From an uncultured Hyphomicrobiales bacterium (GTDB lineage: Bacteria; Pseudomonadota; Alphaproteobacteria; Rhizobiales; Beijerinckiaceae), in NCBI GenBank assembly GCA_903931945.1, contig CAIZEI010000091.1:96917-160916 (forward strand): DNA of 64,000 nt, read 5' to 3'. Position numbers and translations under genes: made by a program. The notes beneath the pieces are model-generated. The model was not told where the DNA came from, searched no databases, and worked only from the letters and a program-made list of their open reading frames with translations. Positions 1 to 9,306 of this stretch are shown piece by piece. Each line of letters starts with the position of its first letter. The stretch's first letter is position 1.

Positions 1-888
1 CAGAGCCCCCTGCTCCAGGGAAAGCGCCCGTTCCAGCGCATTGATGACTTTGGCGCCGCCCGGGTGGCAAGCGAAGCGGTCGATATCTGCGATCTTCAAT
101 CCGCCCCGGTCGAGAATGCTTTCGATAGCCGGCGCAATATTCGCTTCGGCGAAAGGCGGGATCGCGCGGTCGAAAATCACGCCGAAACCCTGCGGATCCA
201 CATTCCATCCCATGATGTCGAGAGTATCGGGCCAGGTGTGCTGACCATCCATCTCGACTTCCGCAATGCCGGCGTCACCGGCTTTCAGCACACAGGCCGC
301 TGCGCCATCGCCGAACAGGGCCGTCGCCACAATATTTTCCTTGGTCAATTTATCGAGCCTGAAGGCCAGCGTACATAGCTCGACAACCACAAGCAGCACA
401 ATGGTTCCGGGGCGGGATCGCGCCAGTCGCGAGGCGACCGAAAGCCCCATCACGCCGCCAGCGCAGCCAAGACCGAACAATGGAACCCGCTCAACACCGG
501 GGCGAAAGCCAATCCGGCCGGCGACGCGCGCCTCCAGACTTGGCGTAGCGATGCCGGTTGATGAAACGGTGACGACAGTGTCCACGTCAAATGCGCAAAC
601 ACCGGCGTCATGCAGCGCCCTGCTCGCTGCGTCATGAAATAAATCACACGCTCCATCGAGATAGGCGGCGTTGCGCTCCGGCCACCCGAGGGGTTGAAAA
701 TACCATTCAAGCGGACGCACCGCGTAACGGCGAGCGATGCCGGAACTTGCAAATACCCGCGCCAGCCGTTCAAAATCCTGAAAGCGAGCCGCAAACCCAT
801 GGTGCGCGGCCATCGCTACATCACGCTGTTCGATGACGTGCGGCGGAACTGCAGTGGCTACGGACATTAGCTTTGCGTTTATGGACAT
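1..888 (-). CDS. Type III polyketide synthase (chalcone synthase-like), 3' end outside window
   Basis: The minus-strand frame is open from about 888 to the left window edge without a stop. The product resembles chalcone/stilbene synthase-type type III polyketide synthases, which extend an acyl-CoA starter with malonyl-CoA on one active-site cysteine. Seen: the nucleophile context LFGLGCAGG (Cys about residue 142) and the catalytic-histidine context FACHPGG near positions 55-75. The last catalytic residue (Asn) lies beyond the edge. Two in-frame ATGs exist (888 and 867); 888 is taken because it is preceded by GGCGGGA, but 867 is equally possible. Family assignment is firm; the product made cannot be deduced. 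No partner genes (methyltransferase, oxidase) are visible on the right-hand side. Confidence 0.85.
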   Translation of the reverse strand, partial: MSINAKLMSVATAVPPHVIEQRDVAMAAHHGFAARFQDFERLARVFASSGIARRYAVRPLEWYFQPLGWPERNAAYLDGACDLFHDAASRALHDAGVCAFDVDTVVTVSSTGIATPSLEARVAGRIGFRPGVERVPLFGLGCAGGVMGLSVASRLARSRPGTIVLLVVVELCTLAFRLDKLTKENIVATALFGDGAAACVLKAGDAGIAEVEMDGQHTWPDTLDIMGWNVDPQGFGVIFDRAIPPFAEANIAPAIESILDRGGLKIADIDRFACHPGGAKVINALERALSLEQGAL

Positions 889-1212
889 TCCCGCCGGTTC
901 CTTCACGCTGTCATTCTGACCCCCGGAGCCATTGTATCAGGCTCATATACGCTACGGCGGGAGGATCGGATCGCCAAATCATCCGCCCCAAAAATCGCGC
1001 CGCCAGGAAAAATGCGATTTGGGTGCGCGATCCTGATTTTTGAATTCGGAAAATGCCGTATCGACTGTATGGCGACAATACCCGCCGCACGACCGGCTTG
1101 TGCAGGGCCGGAAAATACCCAGTGGACGCTTTAGGTAATTTCCGAGCCTATCTGCCCGTGCCTGAGGCGCAATAGTGTCGCGCCGCCAATGCGCCCGCCT
1201 GGAGAAACGCCG
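889..1212. other. Intergenic region between divergent PKS and sodB
   Basis: No convincing reading frame, RNA gene or repeat is visible here. It must hold the divergent promoters of the polyketide synthase gene (minus) and the superoxide dismutase gene (plus). I could not single out a confident -35/-10 pair for either. Confidence 0.5.
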
Positions 1213-1812
1213 ATGACTTTCACGCTTCCAGACCTTCCTTACGCCTATGACGCCCTGCAGCCGTATATGTCTAAGGAAACCCTTGAGTATCACCATGACA
1301 AGCATCATCAGGCCTATGTGACGAATGCCAACCATTTGATGACAGGCGCGGAATTCGAAGGCAAGTCGCTTGAAGACGTTGTGAAAGCGTCCTTTGGCAA
1401 GAACGCCGCGCTGTTCAACAATGCAGGCCAGCACTACAACCACAGCCATTTTTGGAAATGGATGAAGCCGCGCGGCGGAGGAGCTTTGCCTGGCAAGCTC
1501 AAGGAAGCTGTTATCGCCGGTTTCGGTTTCATAGAAATATTCAGGGAAGACTTCATTCAGGCCGGCGTAGCGCAATTTGGGTCGGGCTGGTGCTGGCTGG
1601 CCGTGCGAAATGGCAAGATTGAGATTATGAAAACCGCGAATGGGGAAAACCCGCTCGTGCGCGGCGGGGTTCCGATCCTTGGATGCGACGTCTGGGAGCA
1701 TTCCTATTATATCGACTATCGCAACAGGCGGCCCGACTACATGAAGGCTTTCATTGAGCATCTCGTCAATTGGGACTATGTCGGGGAACTGTTCGAAGCA
1801 GCGAACAAATAA
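1213..1812 (+). CDS. sodB: Superoxide dismutase, Fe/Mn type
   Basis: The 199-residue product is a cytoplasmic iron/manganese superoxide dismutase converting superoxide to O2 and H2O2. Seen: N-terminal helix hairpin with YHHDKHHQAYV (metal-ligand His), the second helix AGQHYNHSHFW (second His ligand), and the C-terminal metal site DVWEHSYYIDYRNRRPDY (Asp and His ligands). Length is normal for the family. The start at 1213 is preferred over the longer GTG/ATG option at 1189 because GGAGA lies 7-11 bases upstream and the mature protein of relatives begins MTFTLPDLPY-like. The alphaproteobacterial relatives are usually iron-loaded (family knowledge). Single gene, no operon partner. Confidence 0.95.
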   Translation: MTFTLPDLPYAYDALQPYMSKETLEYHHDKHHQAYVTNANHLMTGAEFEGKSLEDVVKASFGKNAALFNNAGQHYNHSHFWKWMKPRGGGALPGKLKEAVIAGFGFIEIFREDFIQAGVAQFGSGWCWLAVRNGKIEIMKTANGENPLVRGGVPILGCDVWEHSYYIDYRNRRPDYMKAFIEHLVNWDYVGELFEAANK

Positions 1813-2058
1813 GTTCGAACTCGCATCGGAATCGGGACTGCGATGACAAAATCATCGCTGAATGATTCAGATTTGGCGCGCATTCGATCGACCAACGGTT
1901 TCCTTCACCCGATGCAGGCGACTGGCGCATGTCGCGGGCGCGGAGCGACCGTCCTGCCTGTGTCGGATATGAAATGGGACGCCGCTTTGCCGGAAATCCC
2001 CAACAATCGTCAACCAAAGCGTGAGCCTGCGGCGATCGGGGTCGAAGGCAGTTGCGAA

Positions 2059-3108
2059 ATGCGTTCGCCACCCAGCCCCCAGACGATCTTTTCAGGTTGC
2101 ATTTTGGCGTTGGGGCTTTTTGCGGCGCTCTACGTGGCAAGTTCGTTTATTTTTCCTGTCGTGCTCGCCTTCATGTTGAACCTTCTTTTGCAGCCGGTTG
2201 TTGATCTGCTGGGGCGACTCCGCCTGCCTCGAGTCATCGGTGCGCTGCTGGTCATTCTTGTTGGCCTTGGAACTTTCGTGGGGCTCATTGCTGCTTTATC
2301 CGTGCCAGCTGCGACCTGGGCGCAACGGCTGCCTGAAGGCATCCCGCGCCTTGAAGCTCGCCTCGTTGTGTTAAGCGGTCCCATACAGGCGCTGCAAAAC
2401 GCCATTCAACAGGTCGAGCAGGCCGCAGGCACGTCCGGACAACAGGGCTTCAACATTGCGCTTCGACCGGATATGGGCCTGACGGGAGCGCTTCTGGCGG
2501 GAGCGCGTGCGGTCCTTGATGGATTGTTTACGACTGTTCTGGTGCTGTATTTTTTGTTGGTGTCCGGCAATATTTTTCTGCGGCGTATCGTCGAAATTCT
2601 CCCGCGGTTCAGCGAGAAGCGGCAAGCCGTCGATATATCCCAGCAGATCGAGAAAGATATTTCCGCCTATCTCCTGACCGTTACAGCCATGAATGTGGCG
2701 GTTGGATGCGCAACGGCGACTGCCATGTATCTGTGCGGGCTCGGCGATCCGTTGCTTTGGGGCGCGACAGCCTTCCTGCTCAACTATATTCCGATTTTAG
2801 GCCCATTATTCGGGACAGGCATCTTCTTTCTTGCGGGCATGTTGAGTTTCGATAGTCTGGAGTGGGCGCTACTGCCTCCAGCCCTCTATTTTGGCATTCA
2901 CCTCGTTGAGGGCGAAACCCTGACGCCGATGCTGCTTGCAAGGCGTTTCACCTTGAATCCCGTATTGATTATTCTATCGCTGGTGTTCTGGTTCTGGATG
3001 TGGGGAATCCCCGGCGCGGTCCTGGCGGTTCCCATGCTGGCGATCCTGAAAATCATCTGCGACCGGGTGGGCCCGCTGACTGCCGTCGGACGACTTCTCG
3101 AAGGGTAG
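2059..3108 (+). CDS. AI-2E family (PerM-like) membrane transporter
   Basis: Product of about 349 residues with many hydrophobic segments and the typical AI-2E exporter family layout: two N-terminal membrane segments, a soluble segment containing the central helices (residues about 75-165), then a cluster of membrane segments with NYIPILGPLFGTG and the conserved HLVEGETLTPMLLARRF loop. Members export small molecules or exchange ions; the substrate here is unknown. The frame is open from ATG 1843, but the first 72 codons of that version look unlike the family, so ATG 2059 directly before the first membrane segment is chosen. A second AI-2E domain occurs in the fusion protein at 48.4 kb. Confidence 0.85.
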   Translation: MRSPPSPQTIFSGCILALGLFAALYVASSFIFPVVLAFMLNLLLQPVVDLLGRLRLPRVIGALLVILVGLGTFVGLIAALSVPAATWAQRLPEGIPRLEARLVVLSGPIQALQNAIQQVEQAAGTSGQQGFNIALRPDMGLTGALLAGARAVLDGLFTTVLVLYFLLVSGNIFLRRIVEILPRFSEKRQAVDISQQIEKDISAYLLTVTAMNVAVGCATATAMYLCGLGDPLLWGATAFLLNYIPILGPLFGTGIFFLAGMLSFDSLEWALLPPALYFGIHLVEGETLTPMLLARRFTLNPVLIILSLVFWFWMWGIPGAVLAVPMLAILKIICDRVGPLTAVGRLLEG

Positions 3109-3620
3109 CAGAAGCAATTGGCGCGGCGATGCGTCTCCTGCGCCACGAACTGACGAGCGGCGGGCGATCGACAGCGCCAAATGGTGCGAATAACGCAACG
3201 TTGCATTCGGAAAAGCGAGGGTCCTCATTCCCTGGTCTCCTTCGACCGAGATCAGCGCGTCTTTGCAAATTTGTCCTTGAGCGCCGCCAGGCGGACCGCT
3301 CCCCCATCGCGTCCCGACTGATGACGCAGGAACAGCTTTTCGACGACCGGCGAACTGGCTTGCACGTCTTCATTGCGCGACACCCTGGATGCCGACGCAT
3401 TTGGCCGAACGGTCTCGCTAAATCGCCTTGCAGCCGCCCAAGCGCTGTTCAGCATTATCCGCAGGGGCAGCAAGAACCGTCAAAGCAACCAAAGGCGCCG
3501 CAAATCTCCCGCGTCGAAACAATCAAAAGCGTTCCCACTCCCGCTTTTGACCCTCAAAAAAAGCCTCTTGCCAACACTCAGTATATAATTTACATAGACT
3601 AAATTGATGGAGGTTTTGGC
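3109..3620. other. Gene-poor spacer upstream of the sulfur island
   Basis: About 500 bases with no recognisable gene. A 73-codon minus-strand frame (3252-3473) ends in a plausible helical tail (VRLAALKDKFAK) and might be a decayed gene, but I find no family for it. The last 60 bases are AT-rich and contain the promoter of the flavoprotein gene at 3621. Confidence 0.4.
3588..3600 (-). promoter_or_regulatory. Candidate regulatory box AGTCTATGTAAAT before first sulfur operon
   Basis: Read on the minus strand this is AGTCTATGTAAAT. It sits in the AT-rich promoter about 20 bases before the start of the first flavoprotein gene. A near copy, AGTCTAT-TAAAT with one base deleted and opposite orientation, lies at 9307-9318 ahead of the second importer. 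Sharing between the two operon heads is what makes it a candidate operator. No regulator can be assigned from sequence alone. Confidence 0.35.
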
Positions 3621-5249
3621 ATGGCGATCAGAAGACCGGTGGAACAAATTTCGAGCGCTGGCGCGCAGGAGTTTCGCGCCGACGTGCTTGTCCTCGGGGG
3701 CGGGCCGGCCGGAACCTGGGCGGCCATCAACGCGGCCGGCCGCGGGGCCAGCGTGCTTCTTGTCGACAAGGGCTTTTGCGGAACGTCTGGCGCCACCGCT
3801 CCCTCTGGCACCGGCGTCTGGTACGTCGATCCCGACAGCGCCAAGCGAGAGGCCGCGATGGCCTCGCGCGAAGCGATGGGCGGCTTCCTTCAGGACCGGC
3901 GCTGGATGGCGCGGGTGCTGGATCACGCCTACGACACTGTCCAGCAACTGGCGGACTGGGGCTATCCCTTCCAGACCGACGAGTACGGGTTGCAAAGATA
4001 CGGATCCGTGATGGGTCCCCAATACATGCGTCTGATGCGCAAGCGGGCCAAGCAGGCTGGCGCCAAGATTCTCGATCACAGTCCGGCGCTCGAACTCATT
4101 GTCGATGACCGCGGCGCCGTTCGCGGCGCGTCAGGCATTCGGCAGCAATCGGGCGAGCGCTGGATTGTACGCTCGGGCGCCGTGGTGATGGCGACCGGCG
4201 GCTGCGCTTTTCTGAGCAAGGCGCTTGGATGCAACGTTCTCACCGGCGACGGCTACCTTATGGGCGCGGAGGTCGGCGCCGAGCTTTCAGGAATGGAATT
4301 CTCCAACGCCTACGCCATGTCGCCCGCGTTTTCATCCGTCACAAAGACGCGATTCTACGATTGGGCGACATTCACCGATGCATCCGGGGAGTTGATCCCC
4401 GGCGCGCAATCCAAGGGCGGGCGCTCGAACATCGCTCGCTGGCTGACGAACAACGGCGCGGTTTTCGCCCGGATCGACAAAGCGGACGCGCCGACGCAAG
4501 CCGCCATGCGGCTTGCGCAGCCCAATTTCTTCCTTCCCTTCGATCGCGCCGGTATCGATCCCTTCGCGCAACGCTTCCCGGTGACGCTGCGCCTTGAAGG
4601 CACAGTGCGCGGCACCGGTGGATTGCGCATTGTCGACGACACCTGCGCGACCACAGTTCCAGGCCTTTATGCGGCCGGCGACGCGGCGACGCGGGAGTTG
4701 ATCTGCGGCGGATTTACGGGCGGCGGCAGTCATAACGCCGCCTGGGCGATGTCCTCCGGGTTCTGGGCGGGCGGCGCAGCGGCCGATCACGCGCTGTCGG
4801 TCGGGGAGCCGCGACACGCCGCGCCCGTGAAGCATGCGGGCGGTGTGGCGCTCAGGGAGGGAGCGGAACGTCCCGTCGATTCCGGGGATTTGATCAAGTC
4901 CGTTCAGGCCGAGGTCTTCCCCTACGACATCAACTATTTCCGCAATGGCGAGAAGCTGTCGGGCGCGCTCAATCGGCTCGACAGCCTTTGGTCCGCGACA
5001 TCGCGCGCCGGTCGATCCGATGCCTTGCGCGTCACGCGCGACCGCGAGGCGGTTTCGATGTTGGCGACAGCGCGCTGGATGTACCGGAGCGCGCTCGAAC
5101 GCAAGGAGAGCCGCGGCATGGCGCGGCGTCTGGATTATCCCGGTCAGGACTCAGGTCCCAAATACAACGTGCGCGTGGGCGGGCTCCATGAAGTCTGGAG
5201 CCGCCGCGACGCCAATCAACCAGCGCCGATTTTGGAGGCCGCAGAATGA
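3621..5249 (+). CDS. AprA-like FAD-dependent oxidoreductase
   Basis: A 542-residue flavoprotein of the succinate dehydrogenase/fumarate reductase/APS reductase alpha class. Seen: N-terminal dinucleotide-binding fold DVLVLGGGPAGTWAA (about residues 20-36) followed by the acidic-strand end VDKG, the mid-protein substrate-domain segments, and the C-terminal FAD contact GLYAAGDAATRELICGGFTGGG (about residues 350-372). It is shorter than dissimilatory APS reductase alpha (about 620-660). Its stop overlaps the start of a two-cluster ferredoxin, as in aprBA-type pairs, so the two probably form one redox complex in the cytoplasm. Genes for an SsuA/TauA-like importer follow directly. An organosulfur substrate is an inference from context. 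A second copy lies at 14.4 kb. Confidence 0.8.
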   Translation: MAIRRPVEQISSAGAQEFRADVLVLGGGPAGTWAAINAAGRGASVLLVDKGFCGTSGATAPSGTGVWYVDPDSAKREAAMASREAMGGFLQDRRWMARVLDHAYDTVQQLADWGYPFQTDEYGLQRYGSVMGPQYMRLMRKRAKQAGAKILDHSPALELIVDDRGAVRGASGIRQQSGERWIVRSGAVVMATGGCAFLSKALGCNVLTGDGYLMGAEVGAELSGMEFSNAYAMSPAFSSVTKTRFYDWATFTDASGELIPGAQSKGGRSNIARWLTNNGAVFARIDKADAPTQAAMRLAQPNFFLPFDRAGIDPFAQRFPVTLRLEGTVRGTGGLRIVDDTCATTVPGLYAAGDAATRELICGGFTGGGSHNAAWAMSSGFWAGGAAADHALSVGEPRHAAPVKHAGGVALREGAERPVDSGDLIKSVQAEVFPYDINYFRNGEKLSGALNRLDSLWSATSRAGRSDALRVTRDREAVSMLATARWMYRSALERKESRGMARRLDYPGQDSGPKYNVRVGGLHEVWSRRDANQPAPILEAAE

Positions 5250-5533
5250 TCGAGGTTATCGACGAAGAGCGTTGCACCGGCTGCAACATTTGCGTGCACG
5301 CCTGCCCGACCAATGTTTTCGACGCGGGCGCGAAAATTCCCGTCATCGCGCGGCAGGATGACTGCCAGACGTGTTTCATGTGCGAGGCGTGGTGCCCGGA
5401 GGACGCGCTCTATGTTTCGCCGCGCGCCGACGATCTGGAGCATCCCGATATCGCCGCGCTGAAATTCAACCACGTCATCGGCAGCTATCGTGCGGCGATC
5501 GGCTGGTCGAAAGGCGATGCGCCCACGATTTAA
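5246..5533 (+). CDS. Ferredoxin, two [4Fe-4S] clusters (AprB-like)
   Basis: A 95-residue protein with two CxxCxxCxxxC motifs: Cys10/13/16/20 and Cys40/43/46/50, the second in the form CxxCxxCxxWCP. That is the ligand set of a 2[4Fe-4S] ferredoxin. It starts four bases inside the upstream flavoprotein gene (ATGA overlap), which implies coupled translation and an obligate partner. The protein is shorter than APS reductase beta (about 150 residues) and lacks its C-terminal tail. Its cysteine positions are identical to those of the ferredoxin at 16086, showing duplication. Presumed role: passes electrons to or from the flavoprotein. Confidence 0.85.
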   Translation: MIEVIDEERCTGCNICVHACPTNVFDAGAKIPVIARQDDCQTCFMCEAWCPEDALYVSPRADDLEHPDIAALKFNHVIGSYRAAIGWSKGDAPTI

Positions 5534-5580
5534 TTCTTTCGCGCGCGGTTCACTGCAATGCGCTCAACCGGAATCCGATC

Positions 5581-6654
5581 ATGAACAGAATCACCCGCCG
5601 CCATTCGCTTGGCGCACTGACGTCTGCTTTCGGCGTCCTCGCCATGCCCCAGCTCGCCCGCGCCGCCGAGCGGCCCCCCGCAACCATTCGCATCGCCGGG
5701 CCCGGGAATGCCGCCGGCAAGCCCTACGGCAACAATGTGCTCGGCGTCCTGCGCGTCAAGGGTTTGCTTGAGGAAGAATTCAAGACGGAAGGCGTGACAA
5801 TTGACTGGCAGTTCCCGCGCGGAACTGGCCCCGCCATTAACGAAGCTTTCGCCAATGGCCAGCTGGATTTCTCGAATTATGGCGGCCTGCCGAACGTGGT
5901 TGGCCGCGGCGCGGGCTTGCGAACCAGAGCGCTGGCGTCAAACGGCCTGGCGCCCGTTTATATCGTTGCGCGCAAAGGCGCGAAATTCGCGTCCGTCGCG
6001 GACTTGAAGGGCGCCCGGATTTCGGTGTCGCGCGGCACGATTTACGAATGGTCGCTCAATCGCATTCTCACGCCGGCGGGTCTGGCCGAGCGCGACGTCC
6101 AGATCTTCGACCTGCAAGCCGCCGATCAGATTTCCGCCATTGCGTCGGGAGATATTGACGCCATCCTCGCAGGCAACAACCTGCTCGAACTCGTCGATCG
6201 CGACATCGCAACCCTGGTCTATTCGACCAAGGGCACACGCGCCCCAGGCACCAACTTCGGCTCCTTCGTCGTCTACGAGGACTTCGCCAGGCGCTACCCC
6301 GAAACCACGCAACGCGTCGTCAATAGCTACATCCGCGCCGCCTATTTCGCTTCCCAGGAAGCCAACCGGCAGGAACTCTATGACATCTGGGCTCTGACCG
6401 GTGTGCCTCGCGCGGCGTTTGCCCGCGATTACGACGGCGATGACCTCGCCGACCGTCACTCGCCCCTCGCAGATGGTTTCTACCGCGCCAGCGTTCAGAG
6501 CGGGATCGACTTTTCGATCTCGAAAAAGCTCATCCGGGCGTCGTTCGATCCAACCCAATGGATCGACCAAAGCTTTCTCGACAGGGCGATCGATACCCTT
6601 GGCTATCGCCAGGTCTGGCGCGCCTATGACGCAGCCGGCAAACCGCAGAGTTGA
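5581..6654 (+). CDS. ABC transporter substrate-binding protein, SsuA/TauA-like, Tat-type signal
   Basis: A 357-residue periplasmic binding protein. The N-terminus has a twin-arginine-like signal (TRRHSLGALTSAFG...) with cleavage after ARA at about residue 27. The mature part carries the NMT1/SsuA fold: GLLEEEF, the NEAFANGQLDFSNYG ligand-loop segment, and SVSRGTIYEWSL. The open frame continues upstream to 5371 but overlaps the ferredoxin gene; ATG 5581 is chosen because it begins the signal peptide. It is first of four genes encoding a full importer (5581-9142). Substrate probably an organic sulfur or similar anion, by family and context. Confidence 0.85.
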   Translation: MNRITRRHSLGALTSAFGVLAMPQLARAAERPPATIRIAGPGNAAGKPYGNNVLGVLRVKGLLEEEFKTEGVTIDWQFPRGTGPAINEAFANGQLDFSNYGGLPNVVGRGAGLRTRALASNGLAPVYIVARKGAKFASVADLKGARISVSRGTIYEWSLNRILTPAGLAERDVQIFDLQAADQISAIASGDIDAILAGNNLLELVDRDIATLVYSTKGTRAPGTNFGSFVVYEDFARRYPETTQRVVNSYIRAAYFASQEANRQELYDIWALTGVPRAAFARDYDGDDLADRHSPLADGFYRASVQSGIDFSISKKLIRASFDPTQWIDQSFLDRAIDTLGYRQVWRAYDAAGKPQS

Positions 6655-6683
6655 TCGGGTCGATTGTCGGGAGCCAGACATCC

Positions 6684-7562
6684 ATGTCCATCGAGGTTCT
6701 ATCAGACCAACGTATCGCCTCTTCCGGGACACTGAGGTTTGCGCGCGTCGCAGGTCGATCGTCCGCGCTGTTTTCACGCCGATGGATGAAGGTGTGGAAG
6801 GGAACCGCCATGGCGGCATTGCTCGGCCTGTCGCTGCCTGCGGCGATCCTGGCGATCTGGACCATTGCTGCGCGCATGGAACTGGTCGCGCCGCAAATTC
6901 TCCCTATGCCGTCGCTCGTTTGGGCAACGACATGGGATTTGACTGTCAGCGGCGATCTGCCGCGTGAACTCGCCGTGAGCCTCGCCCGGCTGGCGGGCGG
7001 GCTGCTGATTGGCGGCGCTCTTGGGCTTGCTTTCGGTCTCCTGTTCGGCCTGTCGCGCGCAAGCGAGGCCTATCTTGGACCGACCTTGCGCGCGATCTTT
7101 CTCGTGCCCTCCCTTGGCTGGCTACCTTTCTTCATGATGATTTTCGGGATCGGCGAAACCCTGAAGTTCGTGCTCATCGCGAAGACGTGCTTCCTGCCTC
7201 TGATGGTCAACGTCAGCGGCGCGATCCAGACGCTGCCCGCGAAATACCATGATGTCACGCGTTGCCTTGAACTCTCCCGCCAAGAGAGATTGCGATATGT
7301 GATCATCCCCTCGGTCATCCCCGCGATCGCGATCGGATTGCGGCAAGCCATCGCCAAGGGTTGGAAGACGCTCATTCTCGTCGAGATGATCTCGTCGGCG
7401 GCGGGGATTGGCTACCTCATGATGTGGGGACGCAAATCCTTCCAGCTCGATGTGGTCTTCGCGACAATGATTGTAATAGCCCTCGTGGGTCTTCTTTTCG
7501 ATCGTGCGGTTCTGGCGCTTCAGCAGCGGACAGCGGATTGGTCGCTGCACACCGGAGGCTGA
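6684..7562 (+). CDS. ABC transporter permease (SsuC/TauC-like), first of a pair
   Basis: A 292-residue inner-membrane permease with about six membrane segments and the cytoplasmic coupling loop of the family, in which EA-type ...LELSRQERLRYVIIPSVIPAIAIGLR...  (about residues 193-220) docks on the ATPase. ATG 6684 has GGGAG 10 bases upstream; a TTG at 6651 overlapping the previous stop is the alternative. Four bases separate it from a second, different permease gene, so the transport channel is probably a heterodimer rather than the usual SsuC homodimer. Confidence 0.85.
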   Translation: MSIEVLSDQRIASSGTLRFARVAGRSSALFSRRWMKVWKGTAMAALLGLSLPAAILAIWTIAARMELVAPQILPMPSLVWATTWDLTVSGDLPRELAVSLARLAGGLLIGGALGLAFGLLFGLSRASEAYLGPTLRAIFLVPSLGWLPFFMMIFGIGETLKFVLIAKTCFLPLMVNVSGAIQTLPAKYHDVTRCLELSRQERLRYVIIPSVIPAIAIGLRQAIAKGWKTLILVEMISSAAGIGYLMMWGRKSFQLDVVFATMIVIALVGLLFDRAVLALQQRTADWSLHTGG

Positions 7563-7565
7563 TCG

Positions 7566-8354
7566 ATGAATTGGGCGATCGCATCGCGCCTGGACTTGAG
7601 GCCGTGGCTGGCGCCCATCGCGCTTGCCGCAGTGTGGGCGATCACAACATCGGGAGAGCATGGCGCAAACCCGCAGTTGATCGCTTCGCCAGTCTCGTTC
7701 ATTGCTGCGTTGCTGCAAGGCCTGCGCGATGGTTCGCTGCCCGGCGCCATCCTTTCCACGCTTGCGCGCGCGATCACGGGATTTTTTATCGGCACGATTC
7801 TCGGCTTCAGCGTCGGGATTGTGATCGGTTTGTGGCGACGCCCGCGCCTCATCATAAGCCCGACGGTGGACGCCCTGCGGCAGGTCGCTTTGTTCGCCTG
7901 GATCCCTCTGCTCAGCGCCTGGCTCGGCAACGGCGAGGCAATGAAAATAACACTCATCGCGCTTGGCGCGTTTTTTCCCGTCGCGCTTGCCACTGCCGCT
8001 GGTTGCGCCAATGCGCCTTTGCCTTTTCTGGAGGTGGGGAGAGCACTTGAACTCGGTCGCCGCGTTCAGGTGACGAAAATCGTTCTGCCCGCCGCTGCGC
8101 CGGATATTGTCGCCGGTCTCGAGCTATCCCTGAACATTGCCTGGCTTGGCACGATTGGCGCGGAGTATTTGATCGGCACTGGCTATATCAACGGCATGGG
8201 CGATGGCGTGGGCGCCTATCTCGCTGCGGCGCGCGAGCACGCGCGCATGGATCATGTGCTCGTCGGCGTACTCGCGCTCGCGATCATAGGCCTCGCGCTT
8301 GACCGCTCGGTCGCGCTTCTCTCCCGGAGATTGTTTCCTTGGCAGTCGCGTTAG
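7566..8354 (+). CDS. ABC transporter permease (SsuC/TauC-like), second of a pair
   Basis: A 262-residue permease, clearly a paralogue of the preceding gene rather than a copy. It has about six membrane segments and the coupling-loop motif RALELGRRVQVTKIVLPAAAPDIVAGL (about residues 157-183, key residues E, G, LPAA, P). It starts 3 bases after the preceding stop and overlaps the ATPase gene by 16 bases, so all components are made from one message. Together with 6684-7562 it would form the membrane channel. Confidence 0.85.
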   Translation: MNWAIASRLDLRPWLAPIALAAVWAITTSGEHGANPQLIASPVSFIAALLQGLRDGSLPGAILSTLARAITGFFIGTILGFSVGIVIGLWRRPRLIISPTVDALRQVALFAWIPLLSAWLGNGEAMKITLIALGAFFPVALATAAGCANAPLPFLEVGRALELGRRVQVTKIVLPAAAPDIVAGLELSLNIAWLGTIGAEYLIGTGYINGMGDGVGAYLAAAREHARMDHVLVGVLALAIIGLALDRSVALLSRRLFPWQSR

Positions 8355-9142
8355 AAAGCATCTCCGTCACCGGCACGAGCGTCGAGATATCAGGCGTATC
8401 GCGGGTGTTTCGCGTCGATGGGCGCGAGGTCAACGCATTGCGCGACGTGTCGCTCACCGTGCGGCCGGGCGAGTTTGTCAGCCTTCTGGGTCCAAGCGGC
8501 TGCGGAAAATCGACCATGCTGCGCATTATTGCCGGCCTCGATCGCCCCGATGCGGGCGAATGCGTGGTCGATGGCGCGATCGTGCGAGCGCCAAGTCTCT
8601 CCCGCGGCGTCGTGTTTCAGGATCACCGCCTTCTCCCATGGCTGACCGTGCGGGAAAACGTTCTGCTGGCCCTGCACAAAGCCCCGATCGGGCAGGACGG
8701 CAGGGAGGCGCGCGTTCTCGAACTTCTCGATCTCGTGGGGCTTTCCGCATTTGCCGGCGCGAAACCGCATCAACTCTCGGGCGGCATGTCCCAACGCGCG
8801 GCGATCGCGCGAGCGCTCGCGCCGCGTCCGCGGTTGTTGTTGCTCGACGAACCCCTGGGCGCCCTCGACTCGCTGACGCGAAGCCGCCTGCAAGGCGAGC
8901 TTCTGAGACTCTGGGAACACGAAAAGGTCACGGTCATCATGGTCACGCATGACGTCGAAGAAGCCGTTTATCTGTCCAACCGCGTCTTCGTGATGGAGCC
9001 AAGGCCGGGCCGGGTGCGGGGGATATTTGACGTTTCGATTCCCTATCCGCGCCGCCGCGTCGACGCTGATTTTGTGGCTCTAAGACAGTCCATTCTCGAC
9101 ATTCTGGAGCGGGAAGCGACCGCTGCCGAATTGACGTGTTGA
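8339..9142 (+). CDS. ABC transporter ATP-binding protein (SsuB/TauB-like)
   Basis: A 267-residue nucleotide-binding subunit energising the importer. Seen: Walker A GPSGCGKST (about residues 50-58), signature LSGGMSQRAAIARAL (about 147-161), Walker B LLLLDEPLGALDSL and switch His in VTHDVEEAVYLSNRV. The start is TTG at 8339 inside the permease gene; no ATG gives a full-length N-terminus, so a non-ATG start with translational coupling is likely. C-terminal residues 215-267 are typical of nitrate/sulfonate/taurine ATPases. Confidence 0.9.
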   Translation: MAVALESISVTGTSVEISGVSRVFRVDGREVNALRDVSLTVRPGEFVSLLGPSGCGKSTMLRIIAGLDRPDAGECVVDGAIVRAPSLSRGVVFQDHRLLPWLTVRENVLLALHKAPIGQDGREARVLELLDLVGLSAFAGAKPHQLSGGMSQRAAIARALAPRPRLLLLDEPLGALDSLTRSRLQGELLRLWEHEKVTVIMVTHDVEEAVYLSNRVFVMEPRPGRVRGIFDVSIPYPRRRVDADFVALRQSILDILEREATAAELTC

Positions 9143-9306
9143 TCGCCCCTGGGACGCTCGGGAGAGTGAAACATTTTTTGGTCGCGCGCCTGCTTCGCCG
9201 GGGATCCATCGCCTTTTTGAGCGTGATTGCAGCGTTTGATTTGGAAGGCGGTTTCATCTTCTGCCCAGCCAGCAGAATGGCTTGACTCCTATCATCAACT
9301 CAAGTA

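Noticed and set aside
979..1761. 260-codon minus-strand frame across sodB
   Set aside because: Antisense to a well-supported superoxide dismutase gene with all metal ligands; the frame has no recognisable domain.
3252..3473. 73-codon minus-strand frame before the sulfur island
   Set aside because: A plausible helical tail but no start signal, no family and no conservation evidence; mentioned only in the spacer note.
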